From JAHEIJ01 sp040235565 (GTDB taxonomy: Bacteria > Pseudomonadota > Gammaproteobacteria > UBA6429 > Thiohalophilaceae), in NCBI GenBank assembly GCA_040235565.1, contig JBECLA010000027.1, forward strand, positions 3,204-67,203: 64,000 bases of DNA, in the 5' to 3' direction. Shown piece by piece: positions 21,801-30,875 of the stretch; within the stretch, counting starts at the first letter, position 1; each line of letters starts with the position of its first letter. The notes under the pieces are model-generated. The model saw only the letters and a list, made by a program, of their open reading frames with translations. It ran no database searches and had not been told where the DNA came from. Position numbers and translations under genes: made by a program.

Positions 21801-22057
21801 TCGATCTTGGTGAGGGATTCGATGAAGGTACGACCTCGATGCCTGAGCCGACCATGGATGATATGGCACTGGGTGGTGAAGCGGAGGATCTGGATATCGG
21901 TGGTGGTGATGAGGTTGGCACCAAGCTGGATCTCGCCAAAGCCTATATTGACATGGGGGATCCGGATGGCGCCCGCAGTATTCTGGACGAAGTCATGGCC
22001 GAGGGGAATGCTTCCCAGAAACAGGAAGCGCAGGCGTTACTGGATCAAATTGCCTGA
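18848..22057 (+). CDS. fimV: FimV-like inner-membrane peptidoglycan-binding protein
   Basis: In Pseudomonas FimV supports the PilMNOPQ secretin and polar signalling. The 1069-residue protein here has a signal peptide ending near ANALG, a conserved N-terminal FimV domain (GFGSLKLNSSLNEPL), a Glu/Pro/Ala-rich region, a LysM-like domain at about residues 320-378 (RKGDNLWTIAEKLRP to KVGHVLRIED), a coiled coil near 460-525, a membrane segment at about 640-662, acidic Asp/Asn repeats, and the C-terminal FimV helix KLDLAKAYIDMGDPDGARS. Starts at 18848 and 18851 are both possible. The upstream neighbour is usg-like, as in related genomes. Confidence 0.93.
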   Translation: MMRKLVVFLTAAIMICMPLAANALGFGSLKLNSSLNEPLNADIELLSATSADVSSLSISLASPDAFLRAGIDRPALLSELKFKIQQRNDGSYYINVTSRSPVREPFLNFLLEMNWQNGRMLREYTMLLDPPTQVRKQPTVVEAPPTAAPAEVAAQEAEAPAESPFVEPEPAVVEMPLTEVETEVPAEMPAVPVLGEEGEVIEPAAEEVMMAEPVAEEVLVAEPMVEEVPPEPMAAEVPVLSEEGMVVEAAPEEAVPPEAAELATVPVLTEEGQVMEPAPVEDPQLDIFTDDSELLPRIPLAAYGQAPAQEVAYEPAGELDYGIVRKGDNLWTIAEKLRPDESISIYQVMMALLQSNPDAFVDGNVNRLKVGHVLRIEDASLLTAMSQKEAALEYQAQTEAWEGYRQQVAAAPTTQPIVASEVETGEVAEAEPSGELTLASPEGTELQPGAGVTDEAVSNDIVTLQDELRQVRNDASLQRNRNVELNTKLQELEEELSRLQRSLTIKDDELAALQQQLAELQEQPVEAGEMPAETAAMPEPVEAAPAEPVQEETASMAEPEPVTEEVAEETPEAAPAATMAETAEAEPEAVTKPAKPVLPPVAAAPSPPPQAEAGVMDTVMGVVQNVGDTLSGMFGNMVGDSLLIFIALPVLLVLIVLMLILVRRRRKSGQAYQESILTGGPASVTGAAEAAEESEEESSFLSDFAVSGAGAIQTQDSEVDPLTEADVFMAYGRYEAAEERLGEAIKNEPDRPELKLKLLELYHATKNKPAFENSAEDFYASLGDDANTNPMWQKVASMGAELVPGNPLFSGGKGAADLPDLAASQDPGLGFSESQVMDIGLDTGVFDAADIGASSQPTEAAGDMDFNLDFGESAPAKEKEEAGGMDFNLDMGESQPEPAQEETGGMDFNLDMGESQPAAEEEKGGLDFSLDMGESASEATPAGGEDAGALDFDLDMDEVSSGPPTAEMSMDFSTEEAEKDDTMSFDLGEGFDEGTTSMPEPTMDDMALGGEAEDLDIGGGDEVGTKLDLAKAYIDMGDPDGARSILDEVMAEGNASQKQEAQALLDQIA
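21431..21725 (+). repeat. Acidic MDFNLDMGES-type repeats within fimV
   Basis: Five units of about 18-22 codons encode variants of (G)MDFNLDMGES (21431, 21498, 21558, 21618 and 21690 regions), separated by Pro/Glu/Ala linkers. The DNA is similar enough to change copy number by slippage. They sit between the membrane segment and the C-terminal domain, so they are cytoplasmic spacers. Confidence 0.8.
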
Positions 22058-22131
22058 TTCCCTTTCCCTGGTGGGATGCCGGTTGTTTTATCGTCCGCCG
22101 GGCACTTTAACCGACTGACAGGAACCTGATA

Positions 22132-22162
22132 AAGGCCCTGGTGGTAAAACTGCCAGGGCCTT
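22132..22162 (+). terminator. Hairpin between fimV and truA
   Basis: A perfect 10-bp stem (AAGGCCCTGG / CCAGGGCCTT) with an 11-base loop lies 74 bases after the fimV stop. It is followed by GATTATTTTA, a weak T-tract, so termination is likely but perhaps incomplete. It ends 21 bases before the truA start. Confidence 0.65.
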
Positions 22163-22183
22163 GATTATTTTACCGCCTGAATC

Positions 22184-22963
22184 ATGCGTATTGCCTTGGG
22201 GATTGAATATGATGGTCGGCCGTATTGTGGCTGGCAATTTCAGGATCACAGTCCATCGGTGCAGGCCGTGGTGGAGCAGGCGCTGACGAGTGTGGCGGCC
22301 CATCCCGTGCGGGTGATCTGCGCCGGGCGAACCGATACCGGGGTGCATGCCGCGGAACAGGTGGTGCATTTTGATACCCGGGCGGTGCGCGACGACAGGG
22401 CCTGGGTCATGGGGAGCAACGCCAACCTCCCCAAGTCCGTCAGCGTGTTGTGGGTGCAGGCAGTGGATGATACGTTCCATGCGCGCTTTTCGGCGATTCG
22501 GCGCCGCTACCGGTATGTGATCTTCAATCGCCATGTCAGACCGGCATTCCTCGCAGGACGGGTCGCCTTCTGTTTTCGACCCCTGGACGAGGAACGCATG
22601 CGGGCCGCCGCCCGTTACCTGTTGGGGGAACATGATTTCAATGCCTATCGGGCCCTGGCCTGTCAGGCCAAAAGCCCGGTGCGTACGGTCTATCGACTGG
22701 ATATTACCCGCCGGGATGAATTGATCCTGATCGACATTGAAGCAAACGCGTTTCTGCATCACATGGTGCGCAATATCGCCGGCGTCCTGATGGCCATTGG
22801 GGCCGGTGAGCAGGAACCGGAATGGGCCAAAGCGGTGCTGGATGGCCGGGACCGCAGCCTGGGAGGGGTGACGGCCCCGCCGGACGGGTTATACCTGATG
22901 GAGGTCATGTATCCGGAGACCTACGCTCTGCCGCGCCTTTCCCCGTCATCGGCGCTCTGGTAA
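22184..22963 (+). CDS. truA: tRNA pseudouridine(38-40) synthase TruA
   Basis: TruA makes pseudouridine at positions 38-40 of many tRNA anticodon arms. The 259-residue protein opens with RIALGIEYDGRPYCGWQ and has the catalytic aspartate in AGRTDTGVHA (residues about 47-56), followed by NAFLHHMVRN near residue 190. Its place just upstream of trpF is shared by many Pseudomonas-like genomes. trpF begins 30 bases after the stop. Confidence 0.96.
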   Translation: MRIALGIEYDGRPYCGWQFQDHSPSVQAVVEQALTSVAAHPVRVICAGRTDTGVHAAEQVVHFDTRAVRDDRAWVMGSNANLPKSVSVLWVQAVDDTFHARFSAIRRRYRYVIFNRHVRPAFLAGRVAFCFRPLDEERMRAAARYLLGEHDFNAYRALACQAKSPVRTVYRLDITRRDELILIDIEANAFLHHMVRNIAGVLMAIGAGEQEPEWAKAVLDGRDRSLGGVTAPPDGLYLMEVMYPETYALPRLSPSSALW

Positions 22964-22993
22964 CCTGCGCGTTTTTGGGCTGACGAATCAGGG

Positions 22994-23620
22994 ATGCGAA
23001 CCCGAGTTAAAATTTGCGGTATTACCCGGCCGGAAGATGCGCGCGCCGCGGCGAAACTGGGTGCGGACGCGATCGGGCTGGTGTTCTATTCCGCCAGCCC
23101 GCGGGCAGTGACCATCGAGCAGGCGCTCGCGGTGTGTGCCGCGTTACCGCCTTTCGTTACCCGGGTCGGTCTGTTTGTCAATGCACCGCGGGAGGAAATT
23201 CAGCAGGTGCTGCATACCGTACCGCTGGATTTGTTGCAGTTCCATGGCGACGAGACGCCGGCGGATTGCGAAGGGTTCGGCCGACCCTATGTCAAGGCAC
23301 TGCGCATGGCGGCCGGGATGGACGTGCTGGCGACGCTGGCGTCTTTCAGCGGGGCCGCCGGGATTTTACTGGACAGTTATAAGCTCGGGGTACCGGGCGG
23401 GACCGGGCAAACCTTTGACTGGTCACGGGTACCGCGGCAAACAGAACACCCCATCATCCTGGCGGGAGGCTTGACGCCCGGGAATGTCGCCATGGCGATT
23501 GAACAGGTCAGGCCCTATGCTGTCGATGTCAGTGGCGGGGTCGAAGCGGCCAAAGGGATCAAGGACAGGGATAAAATGACGGCCTTTATGAACGAGGTAC
23601 AACGCGTTGGAACAAGTTAA
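22994..23620 (+). CDS. trpF: Phosphoribosylanthranilate isomerase TrpF
   Basis: TrpF converts phosphoribosylanthranilate to CdRP in tryptophan synthesis. The 208-residue (beta/alpha)8 protein begins [13 protein letters not shown], with the catalytic cysteine in KICG, and has LQFHGDE near residue 76 and the phosphate site DVSGGVE near the C-terminus. The stop overlaps the likely TTG start of trpB by 14 bases, indicating translational coupling. Confidence 0.96.
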   Translation: MRTRVKICGITRPEDARAAAKLGADAIGLVFYSASPRAVTIEQALAVCAALPPFVTRVGLFVNAPREEIQQVLHTVPLDLLQFHGDETPADCEGFGRPYVKALRMAAGMDVLATLASFSGAAGILLDSYKLGVPGGTGQTFDWSRVPRQTEHPIILAGGLTPGNVAMAIEQVRPYAVDVSGGVEAAKGIKDRDKMTAFMNEVQRVGTS

Positions 23621-24830
23621 AAAACCGACACAACCGCACTATCACATGCCCGATGAAGCGGGCCATTTTGGCCCTTATGGCGGCATGTTTGTGGCCGAAA
23701 CCCTGATGGGGCCGTTGAAGGAATTGCGGCAAGCGTATGAACAGTATTTGCAGGATGCGGAGTTTCAGGCCGAACTAGATTTTGAATTACAGCAGTACGT
23801 GGGACGCCCCAGTCCGTTGTATTACGCCGAGCGCTGGAGCCAGACCCTCGGCGGTGCGCGGATCTATCTGAAGCGCGAAGACCTGAACCATACCGGCGCG
23901 CACAAGATCAACAACACGGTAGGCCAGGCCCTGTTGGCCAAACGCATGGGCAAGACCCGCATCATTGCAGAAACCGGGGCAGGCCAGCACGGCGTGGCCA
24001 GTGCCACCGTGGCCGCCCGTCTCGGGCTCGAATGCGTCGTGTATATGGGGGCGGAAGACATCGAGCGCCAGGCGATGAACGTCTATCGCATGAAACTGCT
24101 GGGTGCCGAAGTGGTGCCGGTGACCTCGGGTTCCCGTACCCTGAAGGATGCCCTCAATGAAGCCATGCGCGACTGGGTGACCAATGTCGATAACACCTTC
24201 TATATCATCGGCACCGTTGCCGGTCCCCACCCGTATCCGGCCATGGTGCGGGATTTTCAGGCCATTATCGGTCGGGAAGCCCGCGAGCAAATCCTGCAGC
24301 ACGAAGGCCGCCTGCCCGATGCGCTGGTTGCCTGTGTGGGTGGGGGGTCGAATGCAATCGGGCTGTTTTATCCGTTCCTGGAGGACAGCGAGGTCGCGCT
24401 TTACGGAGTGGAGGCCGCCGGTTACGGCCTGGAGACGGGGCGCCATGCGGCACCGTTGTGCGCGGGTAAACCCGGGGTGTTGCACGGCAATCGCACCTAC
24501 CTGATGGAAGACAGCCATGGGCAGATTATCCATACCCATTCTATTTCGGCCGGACTGGATTACCCCGGGGTGGGCCCGGAACATGCCTGGTTGAAAGATA
24601 CGGGCCGGGCCAACTATGTGTCGATCAATGATGAGGAAGCCCTGCAGGCCTTCCATGATTTGACCCGCATTGAAGGCATTTTACCGGCCCTGGAGTCGAG
24701 TCATGCCCTGGCGTATGCCACCAAGCTGGCCCCGACCCTGGCCAAAGAGCAAAACATTGTCGTTAACCTCTCGGGACGCGGCGACAAGGATATTCACACT
24801 GTAGCCAAGCATGAGGGGATCACCCTATGA
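23607..24830 (+). CDS. trpB: Tryptophan synthase beta chain TrpB
   Basis: TrpB condenses indole with serine using pyridoxal phosphate. The 407-residue frame contains [14 protein letters not shown] near the start, the PLP lysine in HTGAHKINN and the phosphate loop GGGSNAIG. I use TTG 23607 because a GAGG sequence lies 10 bases upstream and the short overlap with trpF suggests coupling; ATG 23646 is an alternative that removes 13 residues and still leaves the whole conserved domain. It overlaps trpA by four bases. Confidence 0.95.
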   Translation: MEQVKKPTQPHYHMPDEAGHFGPYGGMFVAETLMGPLKELRQAYEQYLQDAEFQAELDFELQQYVGRPSPLYYAERWSQTLGGARIYLKREDLNHTGAHKINNTVGQALLAKRMGKTRIIAETGAGQHGVASATVAARLGLECVVYMGAEDIERQAMNVYRMKLLGAEVVPVTSGSRTLKDALNEAMRDWVTNVDNTFYIIGTVAGPHPYPAMVRDFQAIIGREAREQILQHEGRLPDALVACVGGGSNAIGLFYPFLEDSEVALYGVEAAGYGLETGRHAAPLCAGKPGVLHGNRTYLMEDSHGQIIHTHSISAGLDYPGVGPEHAWLKDTGRANYVSINDEEALQAFHDLTRIEGILPALESSHALAYATKLAPTLAKEQNIVVNLSGRGDKDIHTVAKHEGITL

Positions 24831-25633
24831 GCCGGTTGCCCGCCTGTTTTTCCCGTTGTCGCAATGCCGAACGCAAGGCGCTGATCCCGTACGTCACCGC
24901 CGGTGATCCCGAACCCGCTGTAACAGTGCCGCTGATGCAGGCCATGGTGCAGGCCGGTGCCGACATCATTGAACTCGGCGTGCCGTTCTCCGATCCCATG
25001 GCCGAAGGGCCGGTGATCCAGCGCGCCATGGAACGGGCCCTGGAACATGATGTGACCCTGGACGATGTCCTGGCCATGGTGAAGGAATTTCGCCAGCAGG
25101 ATAACGACACCCCGGTGGTGTTGATGGGGTACCTCAATCCCATCGAAGTCAAGGGGTATCCTGAGTTTGCCGCGGCGGCTGCGGATGCCGGGGTGGATGG
25201 GGTACTGGTGGTGGACATGCCGCCGGAAGAAGCCGCCGATCTGGTCAGGTCGCTGCGGCAGCATGAGCTTGACATGATTTTCCTGGTGGCGCCCACCACG
25301 GACCAACACCGCATTGAAGCCATCACCCGCGCCGGCAGTGGCTTTATCTATTATGTCTCCCTCAAGGGCGTGACCGGTGCCGGCCATCTGGACATAGATG
25401 CGGTAAAAGATCGCGTTTCCGGCATCCATAAGTTGACAGAATTACCAGTGGGAGTAGGCTTTGGTATCAAGGATGCAGCCTCTGCGGCCCAGATCGCCAG
25501 TGCCGCCGACGCCATCGTGGTCGGTAGCGCCCTGGTGCGGAAAGTGGAGGAAAATACCACCTCGTCAGAACAGATAAATCAGGCCGTGGCGGGCTTGTTA
25601 AGTGAAATGCGCCAGGCCATGGATGCCGCCTGA
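24827..25633 (+). CDS. trpA: Tryptophan synthase alpha chain TrpA
   Basis: TrpA cleaves indole-3-glycerol phosphate and passes indole to TrpB. The 268-residue protein has the catalytic glutamate in [17 protein letters not shown] and the second acid in the LVVDMPPEE region, with the phosphate site GFGIKDA later. ATGA overlap with trpB indicates coupled translation. A short GCCGCC/GGCGGC hairpin (25625-25643) overlaps the stop codon and precedes accD, but has no T-tract. Confidence 0.96.
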   Translation: MSRLPACFSRCRNAERKALIPYVTAGDPEPAVTVPLMQAMVQAGADIIELGVPFSDPMAEGPVIQRAMERALEHDVTLDDVLAMVKEFRQQDNDTPVVLMGYLNPIEVKGYPEFAAAAADAGVDGVLVVDMPPEEAADLVRSLRQHELDMIFLVAPTTDQHRIEAITRAGSGFIYYVSLKGVTGAGHLDIDAVKDRVSGIHKLTELPVGVGFGIKDAASAAQIASAADAIVVGSALVRKVEENTTSSEQINQAVAGLLSEMRQAMDAA

Positions 25634-25677
25634 GAGAGGCGGCTGTAAAATCATAATAAGCACACAGGATTTCTTTG

Positions 25678-26538
25678 ATGAACTGGTTTAGCAAATTATT
25701 ACCATCCCGGATTCGCACGGAAACGAGTACCAAGAAAAGTATTCCCGAAGGATTATGGACCAAGTGTAATTCCTGCAGTGCGGTACTGTATCGCGCCGAG
25801 ATCGAGCGCAACCTGCATGTCTGTCCCAAGTGTGATTACCATATGCGGGTGGGGGCGCGTTGGCGGCTGGAACATTTTCTTGATGAGGAAGGCTGGGAAG
25901 AGCTGGCACCAAACCTGAAACCGGTAGATGCGCTCAAGTTCAAGGATCTGAAAAAGTACAAGGATCGCCTGAGCCAGGCACAGAAAGCCACCGAGGAAAA
26001 TGATGCCCTGGTGGTGATGCAGGGGCGACTGAAAAACATGCCCGTGGTCGCGGCGGCATTTGAATTTCGCTTCATGGGGGGGTCCATGGGGTCGGTCGTG
26101 GGTGAAAGGTTCGTCCGCGCCGTCGACCAGGCAGCCGAGCAAAAGATCCCGTTGATTTGCTTTTCCGCCAGTGGCGGTGCCCGCATGCAGGAAGCCCTGT
26201 TTTCCCTGATGCAAATGGCCAAAACCTCTGCCGCCCTGTCTCGCTTGAGCAAAGTCAGTGTGCCTTTCGTCTCCGTTATGACCGATCCCACCATGGGGGG
26301 GGTGTCGGCCAGTCTGGCCATGCTGGGAGATGTAAATGTGGCGGAACCCAATGCGCTGATTGGTTTTGCCGGCCCGCGTGTGATCGAACAGACAGTGCGC
26401 GAAACGCTGCCGGAAGGGTTTCAACGCAGTGAGTTTCTGCTGGAACACGGTGCGATTGACATGATTGTCGATCGGCGTGAAATGCGCGATCGGCTCGCCA
26501 GCGTGTTGGCCATGATGACGCACAAGCCAACACCCTGA
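25678..26538 (+). CDS. accD: Acetyl-CoA carboxylase carboxyltransferase beta subunit AccD
   Basis: AccD with AccA transfers carboxyl from carboxybiotin to acetyl-CoA to make malonyl-CoA for fatty acids. From ATG 25678 it is 286 residues and begins [10 protein letters not shown]. The N-terminal zinc ribbon is complete (CNSC at about 26-29, CPKC at about 45-48). The carboxyltransferase core includes [10 protein letters not shown] and [10 protein letters not shown]. trpA-accD-folC linkage is standard in gammaproteobacteria. Confidence 0.97.
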   Translation: MNWFSKLLPSRIRTETSTKKSIPEGLWTKCNSCSAVLYRAEIERNLHVCPKCDYHMRVGARWRLEHFLDEEGWEELAPNLKPVDALKFKDLKKYKDRLSQAQKATEENDALVVMQGRLKNMPVVAAAFEFRFMGGSMGSVVGERFVRAVDQAAEQKIPLICFSASGGARMQEALFSLMQMAKTSAALSRLSKVSVPFVSVMTDPTMGGVSASLAMLGDVNVAEPNALIGFAGPRVIEQTVRETLPEGFQRSEFLLEHGAIDMIVDRREMRDRLASVLAMMTHKPTP

Positions 26539-26627
26539 ATCCACTCAACGGATTCCGTTATAGTTGAACTTTTTCATGCTGGCTGTGATGCCGCCATCCG
26601 GCTTACTTTGATCTGTCCTCAATCTGC

Positions 26628-27890
26628 ATGCGCTTTACAACCCTCGATGCCTGGTTAAGCTGGCAGGAATCCCTGCATCCTGCCGAGATTGACCTCGGAC
26701 TGGAACGCGTCGCGACGGTGATGCAACGGTTGCATCCGCAACCACCGCCATTTCCGGTGATCACCGTGGCCGGGACCAATGGCAAGGGATCCAGCGTGGC
26801 CATGCTGGAAGCAATTCTGCTCGCCGCCGGCTACCGGGTCGGTGCCTATACCTCGCCGCATTTATTACGCTATAACGAACGGGTTCGGATCAATGGTCAG
26901 CCGGTAACTGATGCCTTACTGATAGCGAGTTTTGATCGGCTTGATGTGGCCCGGTCGGATACCAGCCTGACCTATTTCGAATTCGGCACACTCGCCGCGC
27001 TGGATATCTTCTATCAGGAGCGCCTCGATGTGATTGTGCTGGAAGTCGGACTTGGTGGCCGGCTGGATGCGGTCAATGTGGTTGATCCCACGATTGCGTT
27101 GATTACCTCGATCAGCGTGGATCATGCCGAATGGCTGGGAGATGATCGGGAAAGCATTGCGTTGGAAAAAGCCGGCATCATGCGGGCTGGTCGACCGGTG
27201 ATCTTCAGTGGGCAAGACATGCCGCGCAGCCTGGCGCAACAGGCGAGGGCGTTGAAGGCACCCCTGTCAGTGCTGGAACGGGATTTTCATTACCGCAAAA
27301 GCACAACCGGCTGGCAATGGTGGAGCGGTTCAAAACCGCCCATGCAACTGCCTTATCCGGCATTGCGGGGGGACCATCAACTGGATAATGCCGCCGGTGT
27401 GCTGATGGTATTGCAACAACTGGCCGATCCATTGCCCGTGAGTTTGTCGGCCATCCGTGAGGGGCTGCAACAGATTGTCTTGCCAGGCCGGTTTCAGGTC
27501 ATTCCCGATGCCGTCACGTGGATCCTGGATGTGGCCCATAATCCGGAGGGTATTGGCCGACTCGCCGCCATGCTGGGCGCAACCCGAGCCCGCGGGCGGA
27601 CGCTGGTGGTGCTCGGAATGATGCAGGATAAAGACATCCATAATGCAATCCGGCAACTACAGGGCGAGGTTGATGTCTGGTATACGGCAAACCTCACCAC
27701 CTCACGCAGTGCCAATGCCGAAGCGATGGCCGGGGTCATCCGGCAGGTGACCGGCAGCAACCAGGTGACTGCCTGCGAGGCGGTGGAGGCAGCCTGTGAG
27801 GCGGCCAAAACGGCAGCCCGCGACGGCGATCGCATTCTGGTATGCGGATCTTTTTATACAGTGGCGGCAGCCCTTGCCCACGGCATATAA
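26628..27890 (+). CDS. folC: Bifunctional folylpolyglutamate/dihydrofolate synthase FolC
   Basis: FolC adds glutamate to dihydropteroate and to folates. The 420-residue Mur-ligase-type protein has the ATP loop VAGTNGKGSS at about residues 46-55, YTSPHLLRYNERVRING next, and the metal/ATP segment VGLGGRLDAVN near 138-148. Length is normal. It follows accD by 89 bases and precedes the dedD-like gene. Confidence 0.95.
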   Translation: MRFTTLDAWLSWQESLHPAEIDLGLERVATVMQRLHPQPPPFPVITVAGTNGKGSSVAMLEAILLAAGYRVGAYTSPHLLRYNERVRINGQPVTDALLIASFDRLDVARSDTSLTYFEFGTLAALDIFYQERLDVIVLEVGLGGRLDAVNVVDPTIALITSISVDHAEWLGDDRESIALEKAGIMRAGRPVIFSGQDMPRSLAQQARALKAPLSVLERDFHYRKSTTGWQWWSGSKPPMQLPYPALRGDHQLDNAAGVLMVLQQLADPLPVSLSAIREGLQQIVLPGRFQVIPDAVTWILDVAHNPEGIGRLAAMLGATRARGRTLVVLGMMQDKDIHNAIRQLQGEVDVWYTANLTTSRSANAEAMAGVIRQVTGSNQVTACEAVEAACEAAKTAARDGDRILVCGSFYTVAAALAHGI

Positions 27891-27940
27891 TTAAGTTTTT
27901 GATTTTAAGGCGCCAGGCGCCCCGATTCTGGTCTTAACAA

Positions 27941-28564
27941 TTGGACGAACATACTTTTAAACAACGCATTGTCGGCGCCATTGTCCTGGTTGCCCTGGCC
28001 GTGATTTTTATTCCCATGCTCTTGCCCGGACATCGCGAGATCGGCTTTGAAGATAGCGGCTCACCCATCCCGCCCAGGCTGGCGGAACTTGAAAATATGA
28101 AGGTACTGGAACTGGAAAAACCGCAGCCCGCGCCTGCGCCGCGTGAAATCGTCCGGACCCCCATCGATGAGCATTCGCCCGATACCCCTGCGGTTGAACC
28201 GGAACCAACCACCACTGCGAAACCACCGCCCGCACCAGACACTTCGAAAGCAGCAACCCCAGAGGCGGAGACTTCAGCTGCCGCCCCCCCAACAAGTCAG
28301 CCAGAACCTGTTGCCACGACTCCCCCGAAGGCGTGGGCCGTGCAGGTGGGCAGCTTTACCCAGCGTGACAATGCCATGAAATTACGCGATAAGTTACGCG
28401 CCAAGGGGTACAAGTCGTTCGTTGAACAAATAACCAGCGCGGGCAAAACCTTTTACCGGGTTCGCGTCGGACCCGTCGTGACCCGCGACAACGCAGAGGC
28501 ACTGCAAAAGGAATTGCAGACCAAACAGAAATTGCAGGATAGCAGGGTTGTACCTCATCCTTGA
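27941..28564 (+). CDS. DedD-like SPOR-domain cell-division protein
   Basis: The 207-residue protein has an N-terminal membrane anchor (about residues 10-29, GAIVLVALAVIFIPML), a Pro/Thr/Ala-rich periplasmic linker and a C-terminal SPOR domain at about 127-205 (WAVQVGSFTQRDNA). SPOR domains bind denuded peptidoglycan at the septum, and DedD supports constriction in E. coli. The N-terminus and the folC-dedD-cvpA order match DedD. The only sensible start is TTG 27941. Confidence 0.88.
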   Translation: MDEHTFKQRIVGAIVLVALAVIFIPMLLPGHREIGFEDSGSPIPPRLAELENMKVLELEKPQPAPAPREIVRTPIDEHSPDTPAVEPEPTTTAKPPPAPDTSKAATPEAETSAAAPPTSQPEPVATTPPKAWAVQVGSFTQRDNAMKLRDKLRAKGYKSFVEQITSAGKTFYRVRVGPVVTRDNAEALQKELQTKQKLQDSRVVPHP

Positions 28565-28605
28565 TGGGGTGTGCCGACTTTCACCACTGATACATAACCG
28601 GTTTC

Positions 28606-29094
28606 ATGATTGGAGTTGACTACGCCATCCTTGGCATTCTGCTGATTTCCTCATTCATCAGCCTGATTCGGGGGTTTGTCAAAGAAGCGTTGTCCCTGGC
28701 GGGGTGGGTGATGGCTTTCTGGATCTCGCTCAGTTTTGCGGTCCCCCTGTCGAAACTGCTGGCCTCCAGCATGGATGATCCCACCCTGCGTCTGATCATC
28801 GCCTTCGTGGTGTTGTTTGTGCTGACCCTGATCGTGTCTGCGGTGATTAACTTTTTCGCCTCACGCCTGGTACAACGCACCGGGCTGACCGGCACCGACC
28901 GGTTTCTCGGGGTCATCTTTGGTTTTCTGCGCGGGGCCCTGCTGGTATCGGTCCTGGTGTTGCTGGCAGGGCTCACCTCCCTGCCCAAAGAGAGCTGGTG
29001 GGACGATTCTTTCCTGCTGTTTCGTTTTCAGGCCATCGCGATGTGGATCCGGGAGCTGTTGCCCGCCGATGTGGCAACGAGTTTTAATTTCTGA
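28606..29094 (+). CDS. cvpA: CvpA family membrane protein
   Basis: The 162-residue protein has about four membrane segments and the family pattern DYAILGILLISSFISLIRGF (N-terminal). CvpA was named for colicin V export; recent work links the family to envelope function and bile resistance, and its molecular activity is unclear. It lies between the dedD-like gene and purF, the standard order, and probably shares their transcript. Confidence 0.92.
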   Translation: MIGVDYAILGILLISSFISLIRGFVKEALSLAGWVMAFWISLSFAVPLSKLLASSMDDPTLRLIIAFVVLFVLTLIVSAVINFFASRLVQRTGLTGTDRFLGVIFGFLRGALLVSVLVLLAGLTSLPKESWWDDSFLLFRFQAIAMWIRELLPADVATSFNF

Positions 29095-29173
29095 GAAGGG
29101 GGCATAGCCGCCTCGAGGTCGGTTATAATCAACCGCCCAACCAACCAGTCCAGGGGGGCAGAGGTCACGGATC

Positions 29174-30685
29174 ATGTGTGGGATCATTGGAATATTTGCC
29201 AGAAGCCCGGTCAACCAGGCGCTGTATGATGGCCTGACGGTGTTGCAGCACCGCGGCCAGGATGCCGCCGGGATTGTCACCTGTGATAAAGACCGGCTGT
29301 ATATGCGCAAGGACAATGGTCTGGTGCGGGATGTGTTTCATACCCGGCATATGCTGCGACTGCGCGGCAATATGGGGATCGGTCATGTGCGCTACCCGAC
29401 CGCGGGGTGTTTCTCTTCCGCCGAAGCCCAGCCGTTTTATGTTAACTCCCCGTTTGGTATCACCCTGGGGCATAACGGCAACCTGACCAATGCCGCGGAG
29501 CTGAAACGGGATCTGTTCGTCGAAGACCGGCGTCATATCAATACCGATTCCGATTCCGAAATTTTGTTGAATGTCTTTGCCCATGAACTGGAAGCCACGG
29601 GCAAACTGAAAATTTCCCCCAGCGATATCTTTACTGCCGTGAGCCGGGTACACCAGCGTTGCCGCGGGGCATATGCGGTGGTGGGCATGATCACCGGCTA
29701 CGGTGTGTTCGCCTTTCGGGATCCCCATGGGATTCGACCGGTTGCCATCGGGCGACGGCAAGGGACAACGGGGACCGAGTACATCATCGCCTCGGAAAGC
29801 GTCGCCATTGATGTATTGGGTTATGAGTTGTTACGTGACGTCGCGCCGGGTGAAGCGGTCTATGTCGATATGGAAGGGGTGTTGCACGCCCGGCAGTGTG
29901 CCGACAAGCCCGAACTGACGCCGTGCATCTTTGAGCATGTGTATTTTGCCCGCCCCGACTCCCTGATGGACGGGATTTCCGTTTACAAGGCCCGCTTGCG
30001 CATGGGAGATTACCTGGCGAAGAAAATCATGCGGGAGTTTCCGGATCATGACATCGACGTGGTATTGCCGATCCCTGATACCAGTCGGACATCAGCGTTG
30101 CAGTTGTCCTATACGCTGGGCGTGAAGTACAGCGAAGGGTTTATCAAGAACCGTTACATCGGCCGGACCTTCATCATGCCCGGTCAGAAGCAACGTAAAA
30201 AATCTGTCCGCCAGAAACTCAATGCCATTGAACTCGAGTTTCGTGGCAAGAATGTGTTGCTGGTGGATGACTCCATCGTGCGTGGTACCACCTCCAAGCA
30301 GATCATTCAGATGGCACGCGAAGCCGGCGCCAACAAAGTGTATTTTGCCTCGGCTGCACCACCGGTACGGTATCCCAACGTATACGGGATCGATATGCCC
30401 GCGGCCAATGAACTGATTGGTCATGGCCGCGATGAACAGCAGATCGCCGAGGTGATCGGTGCGGATCGGTTGTTCTACCAGGAGCTGGATGACCTGGTCG
30501 CGGCGGTAAAGAAAAAAGTTCCGGGCATTGAGCATTTTGATACCTCGGTGTTCAACGGGGAATACGTGACCGGCGATGTCAGCCAGGCTTACCTGCAGCA
30601 TATCGAGGACCTGCGCAAGGATTCCGCGCGACGCGCCGAAGGCGAAAAGGATAACGAAGTCGTGGAAATATATAATACTGCCTAG
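29174..30685 (+). CDS. purF: Amidophosphoribosyltransferase PurF
   Basis: PurF starts purine synthesis, replacing pyrophosphate of PRPP with ammonia from glutamine. The 503-residue protein begins MCGIIGI, so Cys2 becomes the N-terminal nucleophile after methionine removal with no propeptide. [11 protein letters not shown] and the PRPP loop [14 protein letters not shown] confirm the family. Length matches the E. coli enzyme. The gene is followed by the metZ leader, whose terminator may also end purF transcripts. Confidence 0.97.
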   Translation: MCGIIGIFARSPVNQALYDGLTVLQHRGQDAAGIVTCDKDRLYMRKDNGLVRDVFHTRHMLRLRGNMGIGHVRYPTAGCFSSAEAQPFYVNSPFGITLGHNGNLTNAAELKRDLFVEDRRHINTDSDSEILLNVFAHELEATGKLKISPSDIFTAVSRVHQRCRGAYAVVGMITGYGVFAFRDPHGIRPVAIGRRQGTTGTEYIIASESVAIDVLGYELLRDVAPGEAVYVDMEGVLHARQCADKPELTPCIFEHVYFARPDSLMDGISVYKARLRMGDYLAKKIMREFPDHDIDVVLPIPDTSRTSALQLSYTLGVKYSEGFIKNRYIGRTFIMPGQKQRKKSVRQKLNAIELEFRGKNVLLVDDSIVRGTTSKQIIQMAREAGANKVYFASAAPPVRYPNVYGIDMPAANELIGHGRDEQQIAEVIGADRLFYQELDDLVAAVKKKVPGIEHFDTSVFNGEYVTGDVSQAYLQHIEDLRKDSARRAEGEKDNEVVEIYNTA

Positions 30686-30718
30686 TTGACACATCAGAGT
30701 GCATGACATAGGCTTTCA

Positions 30719-30776
30719 TCAGCGCCGATTTGAACTACTCAGCTTGCGGGCGCATTAGAAATACAGCTAAAGCGAG
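30719..30776 (+). promoter_or_regulatory. SAM-II-type riboswitch aptamer upstream of metZ
   Basis: The order of conserved blocks matches SAM-II: P1 5' strand GCGCC (30722-30726), GATTTG (30727-30732), GCTTGC (30742-30747), P1 3' strand GGCGC (30749-30753), an A-rich loop with AAAT (30759-30762), and GCTAAAG (30766-30772). CTC (30738-30740) can pair with GAG (30774-30776), and AGCT (30741-30744) with AGCT (30765-30768), giving the pseudoknot. It lies directly before metZ, a methionine-synthesis gene, which fits SAM feedback. This is recognised by eye, not by a covariance search. Confidence 0.85.
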
Positions 30777-30781
30777 CGGGA

Positions 30782-30815
30782 CCTGCTTTAGCGTACGCTG
30801 AGCGGGTTTTTTTTT
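30782..30815 (+). terminator. Intrinsic terminator forming the SAM-II expression platform
   Basis: The arm 30782-30792 pairs with 30797-30806 around a GTAC loop (ten pairs, two of them G-U, one bulged T), followed by nine T residues (30807-30815). GCTTTAGC (30785-30792) in the 5' arm is also the exact complement of GCTAAAGC (30766-30773), the conserved 3' block of the aptamer. Without SAM these two can form an 8-bp antiterminator; with SAM the aptamer holds its block and the terminator forms. Confidence 0.88.
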
Positions 30816-30875
30816 GCCTTGCTTTGCGCGACGCCGGCGGTTCCTTCAACAAATTGATGACAGCAGGTGAGAATT

